Positions 1 to 7,331 of a DNA stretch of 64,000 nt are shown in pieces. The stretch is taken from positions 1-64,000 of the forward strand of contig JAFKFL010000014.1 of assembly GCA_017308235.1 (NCBI GenBank), written 5' to 3'. This DNA is from Alphaproteobacteria bacterium (lineage in GTDB: Bacteria > Pseudomonadota > Alphaproteobacteria > Reyranellales > Reyranellaceae). The notes beneath the pieces were generated by a model. The model saw nothing but the letters and a program-made list of their open reading frames with translations. It did no database searches and was not told the DNA's origin. The position numbers were made by a program, and so were the translations under genes. Numbering within the stretch: position 1 is the stretch's first letter; every line of letters begins with the position of its first letter.

Positions 1-131
1 ATCAGGCCGGCGCCGATCTCGACGGCGAACATGACCGCGTTGATGGCAAGGACAATCCAGAGCGCGCGGCGATAGGCCGGTCCCTCATCGGCGTCAGAAG
101 GCGCACAGTGCTCACAACAGTTCGCGCTCAT
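1..131 (-). CDS. Cation diffusion facilitator (CDF) transporter, N-terminal fragment
   Basis: Only the first 43 codons lie in the window; the gene runs off the left edge. The translation starts MSANCCEHCAP and then reads RALWIVLAINAVMFAVEIGA, the first membrane helix of CDF-type cation transporters. These export divalent metals such as Zn, Co or Ni across the inner membrane by proton antiport. The Cys/His-rich N-terminus (C5, C6, H8, C9) is a plausible cytosolic metal-sensing tail, as in other bacterial members. It is divergent from the small gene at 218. The family call rests on the first helix only, so the exact subfamily and metal are unknown. Confidence 0.6.
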   Translation of the reverse strand, partial: MSANCCEHCAPSDADEGPAYRRALWIVLAINAVMFAVEIGAGL

Positions 132-217
132 GGCCGCTCCTCTTCCTTGCCGGCAAGCATATGAAATATGACCGGATGCGACGACATTAAAGAGCGGATG
201 TTCGGCACGGAGGTTTC

Positions 218-601
218 ATGACACGGGTTTTGTTGGTTGGTCTCGAGCCGGAGACGGTGGACTACTCGGATCCCTTCCTGCCGCCGGGCATGACGGCGGA
301 GAAGATCCATGCCGGCCTGCAGGTCGCGCTGAAGCAGATGGCGGATCGCGGATGGGAGGCCGAAATGTGCGCGGTGAAACCCGACGCGACGGCGGTGCCG
401 GCGGTCGAGCGCCGGCTTGCCGAGACATCCTATGACTGCGTCGTGATCGGCGGCGGTGTGCGCATACCGCCGCGGAACCTCGTGCTGTTCGAGGCGCTGG
501 TCAACGCCGTCCATCGCGCGGCACCGCGCGCGGCCATCGCGTTCAACACGCGGCCCGACGACAGTGCCGAGTCCGCCGGCCGCTGGCTGCCATCGGGCTA
601 G
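218..601 (+). CDS. Conserved hypothetical protein, 127 aa
   Basis: The start is supported by ACGGAGG five nucleotides upstream of the ATG. The protein alternates hydrophobic strands and helices: VLLVGLEPETVDY at the N-terminus and YDCVVIGGGVRIPPR around residues 70-85. This resembles a small Rossmann-like or flavodoxin-like fold, with a glycine-rich loop but no complete nucleotide-binding motif. There is no signal peptide or membrane segment, so it is probably cytosolic. I do not recognise an assigned function. It stands alone, divergent from the metal transporter and convergent with the gene at 679. Confidence 0.7.
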   Translation: MTRVLLVGLEPETVDYSDPFLPPGMTAEKIHAGLQVALKQMADRGWEAEMCAVKPDATAVPAVERRLAETSYDCVVIGGGVRIPPRNLVLFEALVNAVHRAAPRAAIAFNTRPDDSAESAGRWLPSG

Positions 602-678
602 CTTGAAGGACACCTCACCCGGGGGAGGGGGAGGTCGGAGTGGTTCTGCTATCTCGGAATTCGCTCTAGCGTTCCGCT

Positions 679-1065
679 TCAGCCTGACTTGGGCAGGCGC
701 AGGTTGAGGTGGTCGACGTGGGTCGACCAGCGCTGGGGCGGAAGACCGGAAGCGGGGCGGGGGTAAAGCGTGTCGTCGGGCAACGGTTCGACCACGACGC
801 GTTCCCATAGCTCTGCGCGCGCCTCGTCGCGGCGGTATTCGAGGTAAACTCGCCCGCGCTCAAGCGTGTTCAGGATAAAGCCGCCGGCCAGCAACGGCTC
901 GTCGCACTGCCAGCGCGCCTCGACGCTTTGGATCTCGTTCGGTTGGAGGCCGCGTGGCAAGGCAAGCGCCACCGCGCGGAGGAAGAGATGGACGTCCGTG
1001 AAAGACGACGGGTCGCGCAGCGCCGTGGAGGCCGGTCTTTGCGCCAGGAGGGAGGGGTGAGCCAT
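679..1065 (-). CDS. Unknown small protein, paralogue A of a three-copy family
   Basis: 128 aa if translation starts at MAHPSLL; the frame stays open further upstream, but that would overlap the regulator-like gene on the other strand. Its core aligns by eye with the genes at 5137 and 20904. Shared features are an N-terminal helix, then EAxW, GGFIL (GFVL in the others), a GR-x-YL-(D/E)-(V/Y) strand, a run of acidic residues, a YP element, and a C-terminal W-x-x-(D/H)(V/D)(D/E)xLN. No catalytic motif, signal peptide or membrane segment is visible. No Shine-Dalgarno site marks the start clearly. Function unknown. Confidence 0.6.
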   Translation of the reverse strand: MAHPSLLAQRPASTALRDPSSFTDVHLFLRAVALALPRGLQPNEIQSVEARWQCDEPLLAGGFILNTLERGRVYLEYRRDEARAELWERVVVEPLPDDTLYPRPASGLPPQRWSTHVDHLNLRLPKSG

Positions 1066-1286
1066 GCCGTCCGTTACGCTGCGGCGCGTCAAAGGTTCCT
1101 TGCACACCGATCGCAATTTTTTGCGACGCATCCGCATGTTTCCCGCATCGTCCCTGAATATTGCAGCCGCCGTGGTGGCCGTTCGGCAACACGCTATGCC
1201 TATTGCGGATAGCGAGCGCAACCCCTGCCGCAACGCGGCATTTAGCATCTGTCCCTCTCGTATCAATCCCTTGGCAGGAGTCTTTG

Positions 1287-1628
1287 ATGCACAGAATGTC
1301 GGCCGCAACCGCCCGCATCGCCAACCGATCGACCGTCGCCCGGCCCATCGCCGCCTCGCCTGCGCCGCAGCCGATCGTCCTGGACCAGGCGGAATTGTTG
1401 GCACGACGGCTTTGCACCGAGCTGCAGGCCCTCACCGGCAATGCCAACAGCACGGTCATGATCGACACGATGGCGATCCGCCTGCGCGTCGGTTATCGCG
1501 AGCTGGAGCCCGCCCTGGCATTCGGCGCGCGGCGTGGCTGGATCCAGCGGCGCCCCGACAGCGTTGCTCTCAATGACGCAGGCCGCCTGGCCGTGCGGAC
1601 CTCGTGGCCGCCGCCGGATACCCAGTAA
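1287..1628 (+). CDS. Hypothetical protein with winged-helix-like C-terminus, 113 aa
   Basis: GGCAGGAG about seven bases upstream supports the ATG at 1287 (MHRMSAAT) rather than the in-frame ATG at 1161. The C-terminal half (IDTMAIRLRVGYRELEPAL, then GWIQRRPDSVALNDAGR) reads like a small winged helix: helix, turn, helix, then a basic wing ending in an L-x-x-x-G motif common in DNA-binding proteins. The N-terminal 30 residues look disordered. A role as a small DNA-binding protein is inference. The gene lies 99 bp before the DoxX gene and may be co-transcribed with it. Confidence 0.6.
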   Translation: MHRMSAATARIANRSTVARPIAASPAPQPIVLDQAELLARRLCTELQALTGNANSTVMIDTMAIRLRVGYRELEPALAFGARRGWIQRRPDSVALNDAGRLAVRTSWPPPDTQ

Positions 1629-1727
1629 CGCGTCTTTGTAAGGAATAAGGAACGGAAAGGCAGGACAAACGGGCCGGGCGCCACCGCGCCCGGAAAAGCC
1701 CGGAAAGAACAAGGAGGGGCGTTCGAG

Positions 1728-2150
1728 GTGATCAGCGACACCGTGGCTGGAGTGTGGACGCCGCGCGCGCAGGCCCTGCTGCGCGTCGTCGCCGGCCTCG
1801 AATTCCTGCAGCACGGGACGGCGAAGTACCTGAAATTCCCGGTCGTGCCGATGTACGCCGACTTCCAGCCGATGAGCCCGGCCGGCGTCGCGGGCGTGTT
1901 CGAGCTTTTAGGCAGCATCCTTTTGATCGTGGGCCTGTTCACCCGGACGGCGGCGTTCCTGATGTCGGGCGTGATGGCCGTGGGCTATTTCCTGGTCCAT
2001 TACCCGCGTGGCTTCTATCCGATCCTGAACGCGGGCGAGCTGGCCGTGCTCTATTGCTTCGTCTTTCTCTTCTTCGCCGTCGCCGGTCCCGGCGCCTGGA
2101 GCCTCGACGGCCTGCGCCACCGCCATCACCGCCGCTGGAAGCCGCTGTAG
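1728..2150 (+). CDS. DoxX family membrane protein
   Basis: 140 aa with four hydrophobic segments, starting at a GTG preceded by AAGGAGGGG eight bases upstream. The N-terminal RVVAGLEFLQHGTAK motif and the later FTRTAAFLMSGVMAVGYFL helix are typical of the DoxX / DoxD-like family. These are four-helix inner-membrane proteins, some linked to thiosulfate oxidation or redox stress, most without a defined reaction. A His-rich tail (LRHRHHRRW) closes the protein. It is convergent with the DUF1989 gene, the stops being about 25 bp apart. Confidence 0.85.
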   Translation: MISDTVAGVWTPRAQALLRVVAGLEFLQHGTAKYLKFPVVPMYADFQPMSPAGVAGVFELLGSILLIVGLFTRTAAFLMSGVMAVGYFLVHYPRGFYPILNAGELAVLYCFVFLFFAVAGPGAWSLDGLRHRHHRRWKPL

Positions 2151-2174
2151 GTTGGGGCGCGCCCCCAGCAAAGT

Positions 2175-3035
2175 TCAACGTCCGTGGTGGCCGCTGTAGG
2201 GGTTGGGCGGGGGCGACCGCCAGCCCGCAGGCGCGGCGCGCGGTTGATAGATCTCGACCTGCAGCGGATGACAGGCGGCTGTGTCGCTCGAATGCTCGGC
2301 GCTGCAGTCGCCGCCGGGGCAGGCCGAGAGCGCGCCCAGAAGATCGATCTCGGCGAAGAATTCCAGGAAGTCGCCGGGCCGCACCGGCGTTGCCTTCATG
2401 AAGTACTGCCCGGTGTCGCGCGTAAAACCCGTGCACATGAAGACGTTCAGCACGTCGTGCACCAGCGGCTCGGCCTCGGCCAGCGGCCGCCGGGTGGCGT
2501 CGGCGAAAGCGCGCGTCAGGTTGGAATGGCAGCAGTGATGATACTCGCGGCCGTGCAGCAGCATGTTGGTGTAGGGATCGCAGCGCGTGCCGATTACGTC
2601 GTGCACGCCGCCGCCCCAGTCGTCGAAGCCGTACCAGTCGAGCGTGTCCTGTGTGATGGTGGCCATCGGGCGCAGCCACGGCAGGCACGACCACAGCCGG
2701 TCGCCGGTCGAGATGTGCGTGCCGTGCAGCGCGCGCGTCTTGCCCGAGAAGAACCGCTCGCGCGTGTCCGACGCGTGCCACAGATTGAGGTCGCCCACCT
2801 GCGGGCCCTCGACGCTGACGATGCGGAAGAAATGTCCCGCCGGCACGCTGAAGCTCCGCGCATCGCGCGGCGGCACGATCACCTCGCCGGTCTTCGTCCA
2901 GCCATCGCGCGCCACGCGATAGGCCGCGAGGTCGGGCGCGGGCAAGGTGTCGACGGGATAGCAGATCACCGGCGCTACGCTGCGCCGCGTCGCGCCATCG
3001 GCCGGCGCCGTCGTTTCAGGAGTCTGGAGTTTCAT
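2175..3035 (-). CDS. Urea carboxylase-associated family protein (DUF1989)
   Basis: 286 aa, cytosolic. The central region contains DARSFSVPAGHFFRIVSVEG, GDLNLWHA and HDVIGTRCDPYTN, followed by YHHCCHSNL, the hallmark elements of the DUF1989 family. These proteins are often encoded beside urea or guanidine carboxylase and are named for that association; their own activity is not firmly established. No urea carboxylase lies nearby here. The start is seven bases after the stop of the GNAT gene upstream, so the two form an operon. The Gly/Pro-rich C-terminus is probably flexible. Confidence 0.8.
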   Translation of the reverse strand: MKLQTPETTAPADGATRRSVAPVICYPVDTLPAPDLAAYRVARDGWTKTGEVIVPPRDARSFSVPAGHFFRIVSVEGPQVGDLNLWHASDTRERFFSGKTRALHGTHISTGDRLWSCLPWLRPMATITQDTLDWYGFDDWGGGVHDVIGTRCDPYTNMLLHGREYHHCCHSNLTRAFADATRRPLAEAEPLVHDVLNVFMCTGFTRDTGQYFMKATPVRPGDFLEFFAEIDLLGALSACPGGDCSAEHSSDTAACHPLQVEIYQPRAAPAGWRSPPPNPYSGHHGR

Positions 3036-3042
3036 GCGCGCC

Positions 3043-3900
3043 TCAATACAGGACGGACGCCAGATAGGCCCCGTCGGGCTCGTTGTAGAGACCGATCGTC
3101 ATCAGCGTCATCTGGTAGACGAGCTTGAGGTCGTTCCGGAGACACCACGTGAGCACTTCGTGGTTGCGCGTCGGCAGGAGAAAGCCCGGCCCGCCGAACT
3201 CGGAGGCCGACGCGATCAGGGCGATCAGCGCAGCGTTCGTCTCCGCGACCGAATGGGCGAAGAAGGCGATGCCCGTCGTATAGCCGACGATCCGCCCAAG
3301 ATGCTCCACGACCATGGCCGTCTTCTGGTCGATCGCCTCGCTCACTTCGCCGCCACGATCGACGCCATGCACCTGGCGGCAGAGCTGGTTGCAGGCCTCG
3401 GCGTCGGCGGTTGTTGCCGCCCGTACGGTGTAGCCCGGCAACGCCTGGCCGATCGGCGCGCCTTGCATGATCGAAACGGTCTCGCGCGTGCGGAAGCCGA
3501 GCTTGCTGTAAAGGCAGAGCGAGCGGTTATGGAAGCCGGCCTGCAGCAGGCGCACGCCGGCCGCACCTTGCGATGCGGCGCGATCGATGGCGTGCTGCAT
3601 CAGGTGCCCGCCGACACCGCCGTTCTGGACGCCGGGAGCCACCGTGATCGGCCCGAGGCCCCTGATGCTCGATCGCTCGTCGAGGAAGTTGCTGCCGACG
3701 ACGCGGCCGTCGCGCTCGGCGATCACCGAATAGAAGCGTGGATGGGCAAGCAGCATCGCCATCAGCCCGCTCGCCACTTCGGCCGAAGGAAAATCCGGCG
3801 GAAAGCCGTGTTCCGTGCAGACCGTCGCGAAGGCATTGTAGCAGATCGTGCCGCAGGCATCGGCGTCGGCGGCCACGCCGCGACGAAGAACCAGACTCAT
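3043..3900 (-). CDS. Tandem-domain GNAT acetyltransferase
   Basis: 285 aa. The first half is a complete GNAT fold (MSLVLRRGVAADADACGTIC start; acetyl-CoA loop within VAPGVQNGGVGGHLMQHAI; then NRSLCLYSKLGF). A second, more degenerate GNAT half begins near YTVRAATTADAEACNQLC. Two-domain GNATs usually carry activity in one half. Substrate unknown. It heads the operon with the DUF1989 gene. The 250 bp upstream (3901-4150) holds no gene I can support. Confidence 0.85.
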   Translation of the reverse strand: MSLVLRRGVAADADACGTICYNAFATVCTEHGFPPDFPSAEVASGLMAMLLAHPRFYSVIAERDGRVVGSNFLDERSSIRGLGPITVAPGVQNGGVGGHLMQHAIDRAASQGAAGVRLLQAGFHNRSLCLYSKLGFRTRETVSIMQGAPIGQALPGYTVRAATTADAEACNQLCRQVHGVDRGGEVSEAIDQKTAMVVEHLGRIVGYTTGIAFFAHSVAETNAALIALIASASEFGGPGFLLPTRNHEVLTWCLRNDLKLVYQMTLMTIGLYNEPDGAYLASVLY

Positions 3901-4150
3901 GAATACTCCCTCTTCATTTGTTTGTTCCTGACCCTAGGAGACGGCCGCCAGCGACACAATCACATGATCGCCCGTCCGGCTCTCGCGGCGACACCTCATC
4001 GGCGAACACCGCCGATGCTTCTGCCACCTGATCGCGCCGCCAGCGATGCGCGGGATCGTGGCGATCGCCGCCAGCCTGGGCGGCAGCAGGAAGAGGTGCT
4101 CTCCTCGGAGACGATCCGGTGTGTCATTCTTTGAAAAAGGGGAGGCAAGT

Positions 4151-4579
4151 ATGGTCGAGCATCGGGGCGGGTGCGTGTGTGGCGGCGTGCGGTTCGTGGC
4201 GCACGGCGAGCCGCTGCGGATCACGATCTGCCATTGCGCCTGGTGCCAGCGCCGCACCGGCACGGCGTTCGGCGCGGAGGTTGTGTTCGACCAGGCCAAG
4301 GTCGAGATGTCGGGCACGCCACCGGCGCGCTATCGCCATGTCTCCGACGAGTCGGGCCGCTGGCTCGACGTCGAATTCTGCGCGCGATGCGGCGCCAATC
4401 TCGGCTTCACGCTCGAGGCGGTCCCCGGTGTGCGCACTCTGCCGGCCGGCGCGTTCGACGACCCGGCCTGGCTTCGCCCCGACCGCCACACGGTGAGACA
4501 CGTCTTCCTGCGCTCGCGCCGCGCCTGGGCCGAGCTCTCACCTCTGGTCGAAACCTACGAGGCCCATTTCCGCTCCTAG
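4151..4579 (+). CDS. GFA family zinc-binding protein 1
   Basis: 142 aa, start chosen at MVEHRGGCVCG because GGGGAGG lies six bases upstream; a longer frame from 4046 lacks such a site. It shows the zinc-binding cysteine pattern of the glutathione-dependent formaldehyde-activating (GFA/CENP-V) family: CVCG, CHCAWC and CARCG. The founding enzyme was proposed to speed S-hydroxymethylglutathione formation, though most homologues have no proven activity. A second, divergent GFA gene follows 93 bp downstream, and a GFA-pair operon is plausible. Confidence 0.85.
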   Translation: MVEHRGGCVCGGVRFVAHGEPLRITICHCAWCQRRTGTAFGAEVVFDQAKVEMSGTPPARYRHVSDESGRWLDVEFCARCGANLGFTLEAVPGVRTLPAGAFDDPAWLRPDRHTVRHVFLRSRRAWAELSPLVETYEAHFRS

Positions 4580-4672
4580 CGTCGCTCGCGAGGAGGAGAG
4601 GGGGCGACGCCCGGTGCTGCCCCTGATGCCGTCATAGTAAGCTGCCGTCCGGACACGACCCGGAGCCATCTG

Positions 4673-5131
4673 ATGACCCTTGCTCTCCCCCTCGACGGCG
4701 GCTGCCTCTGCGGCGCACTGCGCTATCGCGTGAAGGCGCTGCCGCTCGGCGTGATCATGTGCCACTGCGACAACTGCAAGCGGCGCACCGGCAGCGCCTT
4801 CTCGCTTTCGATGATCACCTGGCGCAAGGATTTCGAGGTGCTGAGCGGCGAGACGCTGACCAGCGACAATTCAGGCGGTAGCGGCGCGATCCATCGCCAG
4901 CATGTCTGCCCGAAGTGCTTCACCCGCACGCACACCGAGATGATGGCCTATCCCAACGTGATCAACGTGCGACCCGGCACGCTCGACCGGCCGCGCGACG
5001 TGACGCCGGTCGCGCAGGTCTGGACCGGCGTCGCGCAGCCGTGGGCGCTGGCGCCCGACGTCCCGCGCTTCGAGGAGAACCCGACCGATGTCCTGCAGCT
5101 CTTCAACGACTGGCAGGAGAGGCATGGGTGA
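4673..5131 (+). CDS. GFA family zinc-binding protein 2
   Basis: 152 aa. Zinc motifs are GCLCGALRY, CHCDNCKRRTGS and CPKCFTRTHTE. The last pair reads CPKC without the usual following glycine. It is only distantly similar to the GFA protein just upstream, so this is an old duplication or independent acquisition rather than a fresh tandem copy. It is convergent with the unknown gene at 5137, the stops being five bases apart. Confidence 0.85.
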   Translation: MTLALPLDGGCLCGALRYRVKALPLGVIMCHCDNCKRRTGSAFSLSMITWRKDFEVLSGETLTSDNSGGSGAIHRQHVCPKCFTRTHTEMMAYPNVINVRPGTLDRPRDVTPVAQVWTGVAQPWALAPDVPRFEENPTDVLQLFNDWQERHG

Positions 5132-5136
5132 TACGC

Positions 5137-5514
5137 CTATCGGCGCAGCGAATCGTTGAGCATGTCCACGTCGTGACGCCATCCACCGGGCGGATCCGAT
5201 GTACTTGGGAATCGAGGATACTTCTGGTTCTCCGCCAATGCCGTGAACTCGATATCGACCTTCGCCGGATCTGCTCCTTCATTCTCCGCGAGCTCGACCC
5301 AGACATCGAGGTAGGCACGCCGACCATCGATGAGGCCCAGGACAAATCCGCCCGAGCATTGGTCTGACGCTTCGAACGCCCAAAAGGCCTCGATGCGCTC
5401 GACATCCCCAGGGCGCGTATCTCGAGGGGTCGTGCCGAGGGCGTGCAGGGCCTGACGCAACAGGAAGAGCGGACGGACGTCGCGCAGCTCATCAATCGAG
5501 ATCGTTCTGGGCAT
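5137..5514 (-). CDS. Unknown small protein, paralogue B of a three-copy family
   Basis: 125 aa, cytosolic. It matches the genes at 679 and 20904 in order and spacing: a DVERIEAFW element, GGFVLGL, GRRAYLDVWVELAE, then ADPAKVDIE, YPRFPS, DPPGGWRHDVDMLN. The closest pairing in the window is with the 20904 gene (GRR-x-YLDVW, PAKV-x-IE, YP-x-FPS, DP-x-GGW all shared). The N-terminal helix (PLFLLRQALHAL) also corresponds. No enzymatic motif is apparent; function unknown. Confidence 0.7.
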   Translation of the reverse strand: MPRTISIDELRDVRPLFLLRQALHALGTTPRDTRPGDVERIEAFWAFEASDQCSGGFVLGLIDGRRAYLDVWVELAENEGADPAKVDIEFTALAENQKYPRFPSTSDPPGGWRHDVDMLNDSLRR

Positions 5515-5683
5515 CGAAGATGCTCGTTCCTAAGGGTCGTTTTCGCCGACATACAGACACCGCCAGCACTGCTCGAGACCCTTCCAGGGAAGGAAGAGGC
5601 GGCAGATTCACACAATGTGCACGGGATGGTTCGGCACGGGCCAGTGACCACCGATCACGGCGTCCTGACAAATCTGTGATCCC

Positions 5684-6018
5684 CGATATGAAGCACTGAA
5701 GTTCCACCGCCACTGCCTGGCCGAGAACCTCAGGATCACAGCTCGAAGCACCGGGTTTGCGCGCTTCTCGCGCTGCTCGGCGAGATCGAGGAAGCGCAGC
5801 GGATGGCCCGCACCGGCACGCGACGAAGACGACGCATATGCGGACAAGGCCTACGTCATGTTGATGGATGACGGGCCACAGCCGATGATATCGCGGCCTA
5901 CCTCTACTATATCGCCGCCGAGCATATGGGCCTGGGGCGCCAGCAGCGGCTTGCGGACTCCAACAAGGCCGTGGCGGAAAGCCTGGTCGCGCTACGGCCC
6001 GAGCTCGAGACGCACTGA
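5684..6018 (+). pseudogene. Multiply frameshifted remnant of a small conserved protein
   Basis: No open frame spans this stretch, but coding-like peptides follow one another in alternating frames. YEALKFHRHCLAENLRI (from 5687) is followed in another frame by ALLALLGEIEEAQRMARTG (from 5761). DEDDAYADKAYVMLMDDG (from 5822) follows in the first frame, and then, after what reads as a one-base deletion near 5873, ADDIAAYLYYIAAEHMGL and VAESLVALRPELETH to a TGA at 6016-6018. Together they would make a helical protein of about 110 aa. At least three frame changes argue for decay rather than sequencing error, though error cannot be excluded. Original function unknown. Confidence 0.5.
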
Positions 6019-6041
6019 CCATGTTGCCGCCGGCGGGCGGA

Positions 6042-6620
6042 CTATAGAGATGCCACGTGTGGCGCTAGAGCTGCGACGGTCGTCACCAGTCCGCACCTGA
6101 GCATCGCTTGAAGAAGTTCTTCGGCAGATAGCGGTGGATTTGCGTATCGGTGGCGCATCGTCCTCAATGCCGCCAGTGCATCGGTGAGATAGAGCTCGAC
6201 CGTGTTCAGGATGAACTCGTCGGCGGTGCGGACTTCGAGGTCATATCTATCGAGCACGTCCGTAGGGAAGTCGGCGATGTTTTCCGTGACGATGACGTTG
6301 GCGCCGCCGCGGATCGCCGCCGCGACCACATGCCGGTCGTCCGGGTCGGGCAATATCACCGTCGAAATCAGGTCCTGATAGTCGTCGACGATAGCTTCGG
6401 GAAAGGCCTCGTTCATGACGGAGACAGTGGTCTTGATCCTGTCCTTGTGCTCGGGCCGTTTCCCGATCAAATGCCGAGTCCACTCTTCGTGTATGTCCGC
6501 CGTCCACAGCGGCCGGTAGAGACCCGCCTCCGCTAGTGACAGCAAAACGTCCCGTACCAGGAAGGGATACAGGACGTTCGCGTCGAGGAGCGCAGAAAAG
6601 CGATCGGAGACTTGCCTCAT
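6042..6620 (-). CDS. PIN-domain toxin (VapC-like)
   Basis: 192 aa. The N-terminal SALLDANVLYP strand with its first acidic residue, the DPDDRHVVAAAI segment and VIVTENIADFP form the conserved acidic core of PIN-domain ribonucleases, which as toxins cleave tRNA or rRNA. The start codon follows directly on the stop of the HTH antitoxin gene (no intervening base), so translation is coupled. The ~60-aa C-terminal helical extension is longer than classic VapC but usual for PIN proteins paired with excisionase-type antitoxins. Confidence 0.85.
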   Translation of the reverse strand: MRQVSDRFSALLDANVLYPFLVRDVLLSLAEAGLYRPLWTADIHEEWTRHLIGKRPEHKDRIKTTVSVMNEAFPEAIVDDYQDLISTVILPDPDDRHVVAAAIRGGANVIVTENIADFPTDVLDRYDLEVRTADEFILNTVELYLTDALAALRTMRHRYANPPLSAEELLQAMLRCGLVTTVAALAPHVASL

Positions 6621-7073
6621 TCAGGCATCGATCTCCTGACCGAGCCGGGCCAATTTGCGGAGCGCTTCGCCGCGCTTGTCGTCGCGGCGGTGCTTGTAGG
6701 CGAACAGATCCTCGGCCCGGATCCGGCGATGGGTCCCGACCTTGTAGTGGGGGATCTCCTTGTTTTCGATCAGCTTCACCAGGAACGGCCGCGAGACATT
6801 GAGCAGGTCCGCCGCCTGCTGCGTTGACAGCTCTGTGCCGAACGGCACGAGCGTCACGGCCTCGCCTTTGCTGACATACAGCAGCAGATCGAGCACGAGC
6901 CGGCTCACCGCCGGCGGCAATTCCACGATCTCTCCCTTGCCACCCTGCTTGAGGTGCATCGAAAGGGCGCCCTGCCTGTTCATGTGGCGTGCCAGCAACG
7001 CGCTCGCCTTGCGCGCCTTCTCAGCTTCCTCGGGTGTCGGCAGGCGTTCGGAAAGGGGATCGTCGAGCGGCAT
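6621..7073 (-). CDS. HTH (excisionase-type) antitoxin
   Basis: 150 aa, starting at MPLDDPLSE because GGAG sits six bases upstream; an in-frame GTG lies four codons earlier. The C-terminal half has a MerR/excisionase-like helix-turn-helix (STQQAADLLNVSRPFLVKLI) followed by the wing IPHYKVGTHRRIRAEDL. The N-terminal half is a helical, probably toxin-binding and dimerising, segment. It directly precedes and is coupled to the PIN toxin. Such antitoxins usually repress their own operon, and the palindrome at 7129 is a candidate site. Confidence 0.85.
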   Translation of the reverse strand: MPLDDPLSERLPTPEEAEKARKASALLARHMNRQGALSMHLKQGGKGEIVELPPAVSRLVLDLLLYVSKGEAVTLVPFGTELSTQQAADLLNVSRPFLVKLIENKEIPHYKVGTHRRIRAEDLFAYKHRRDDKRGEALRKLARLGQEIDA

Positions 7074-7128
7074 CGTCGTCTCCACGGGGTGATGGGCTCA
7101 ATATAGGTGTTCCGACTATAAACGCAAT

Positions 7129-7145
7129 ATTCGAAATAATCGAAT
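7129..7145. promoter_or_regulatory. Perfect inverted repeat upstream of the toxin-antitoxin operon
   Basis: ATTCGA-AATAA-TCGAAT is a perfect 6+5+6 dyad about 55 bp upstream of the antitoxin start. It lies in the only AT-rich patch of this region (about 7095-7165). Placement and symmetry fit an autoregulatory operator or promoter element of the pair. This is inference. Confidence 0.4.
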
Positions 7146-7331
7146 TAAGCAGCTTATACGAAACAAGCGAAAAGCCGCTCCCTATCCTTGGTTCACTCGG
7201 CATTCCGTAGATACTGTCGATGATACCAAGTGGCGCTTTTGCTTCCACCCCTCGAAAACCGCGTCTTTGCCGCCTGTACTCGCCCACCCGGCGCGCTACC
7301 ATCGTTCCCATAACAAACATGGAAACGGACC

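Noticed and set aside
3901..4150. Small gene before the first GFA gene
   Set aside because: The minus-strand frame has peptide-like stretches but no start, ribosome site or family pattern.
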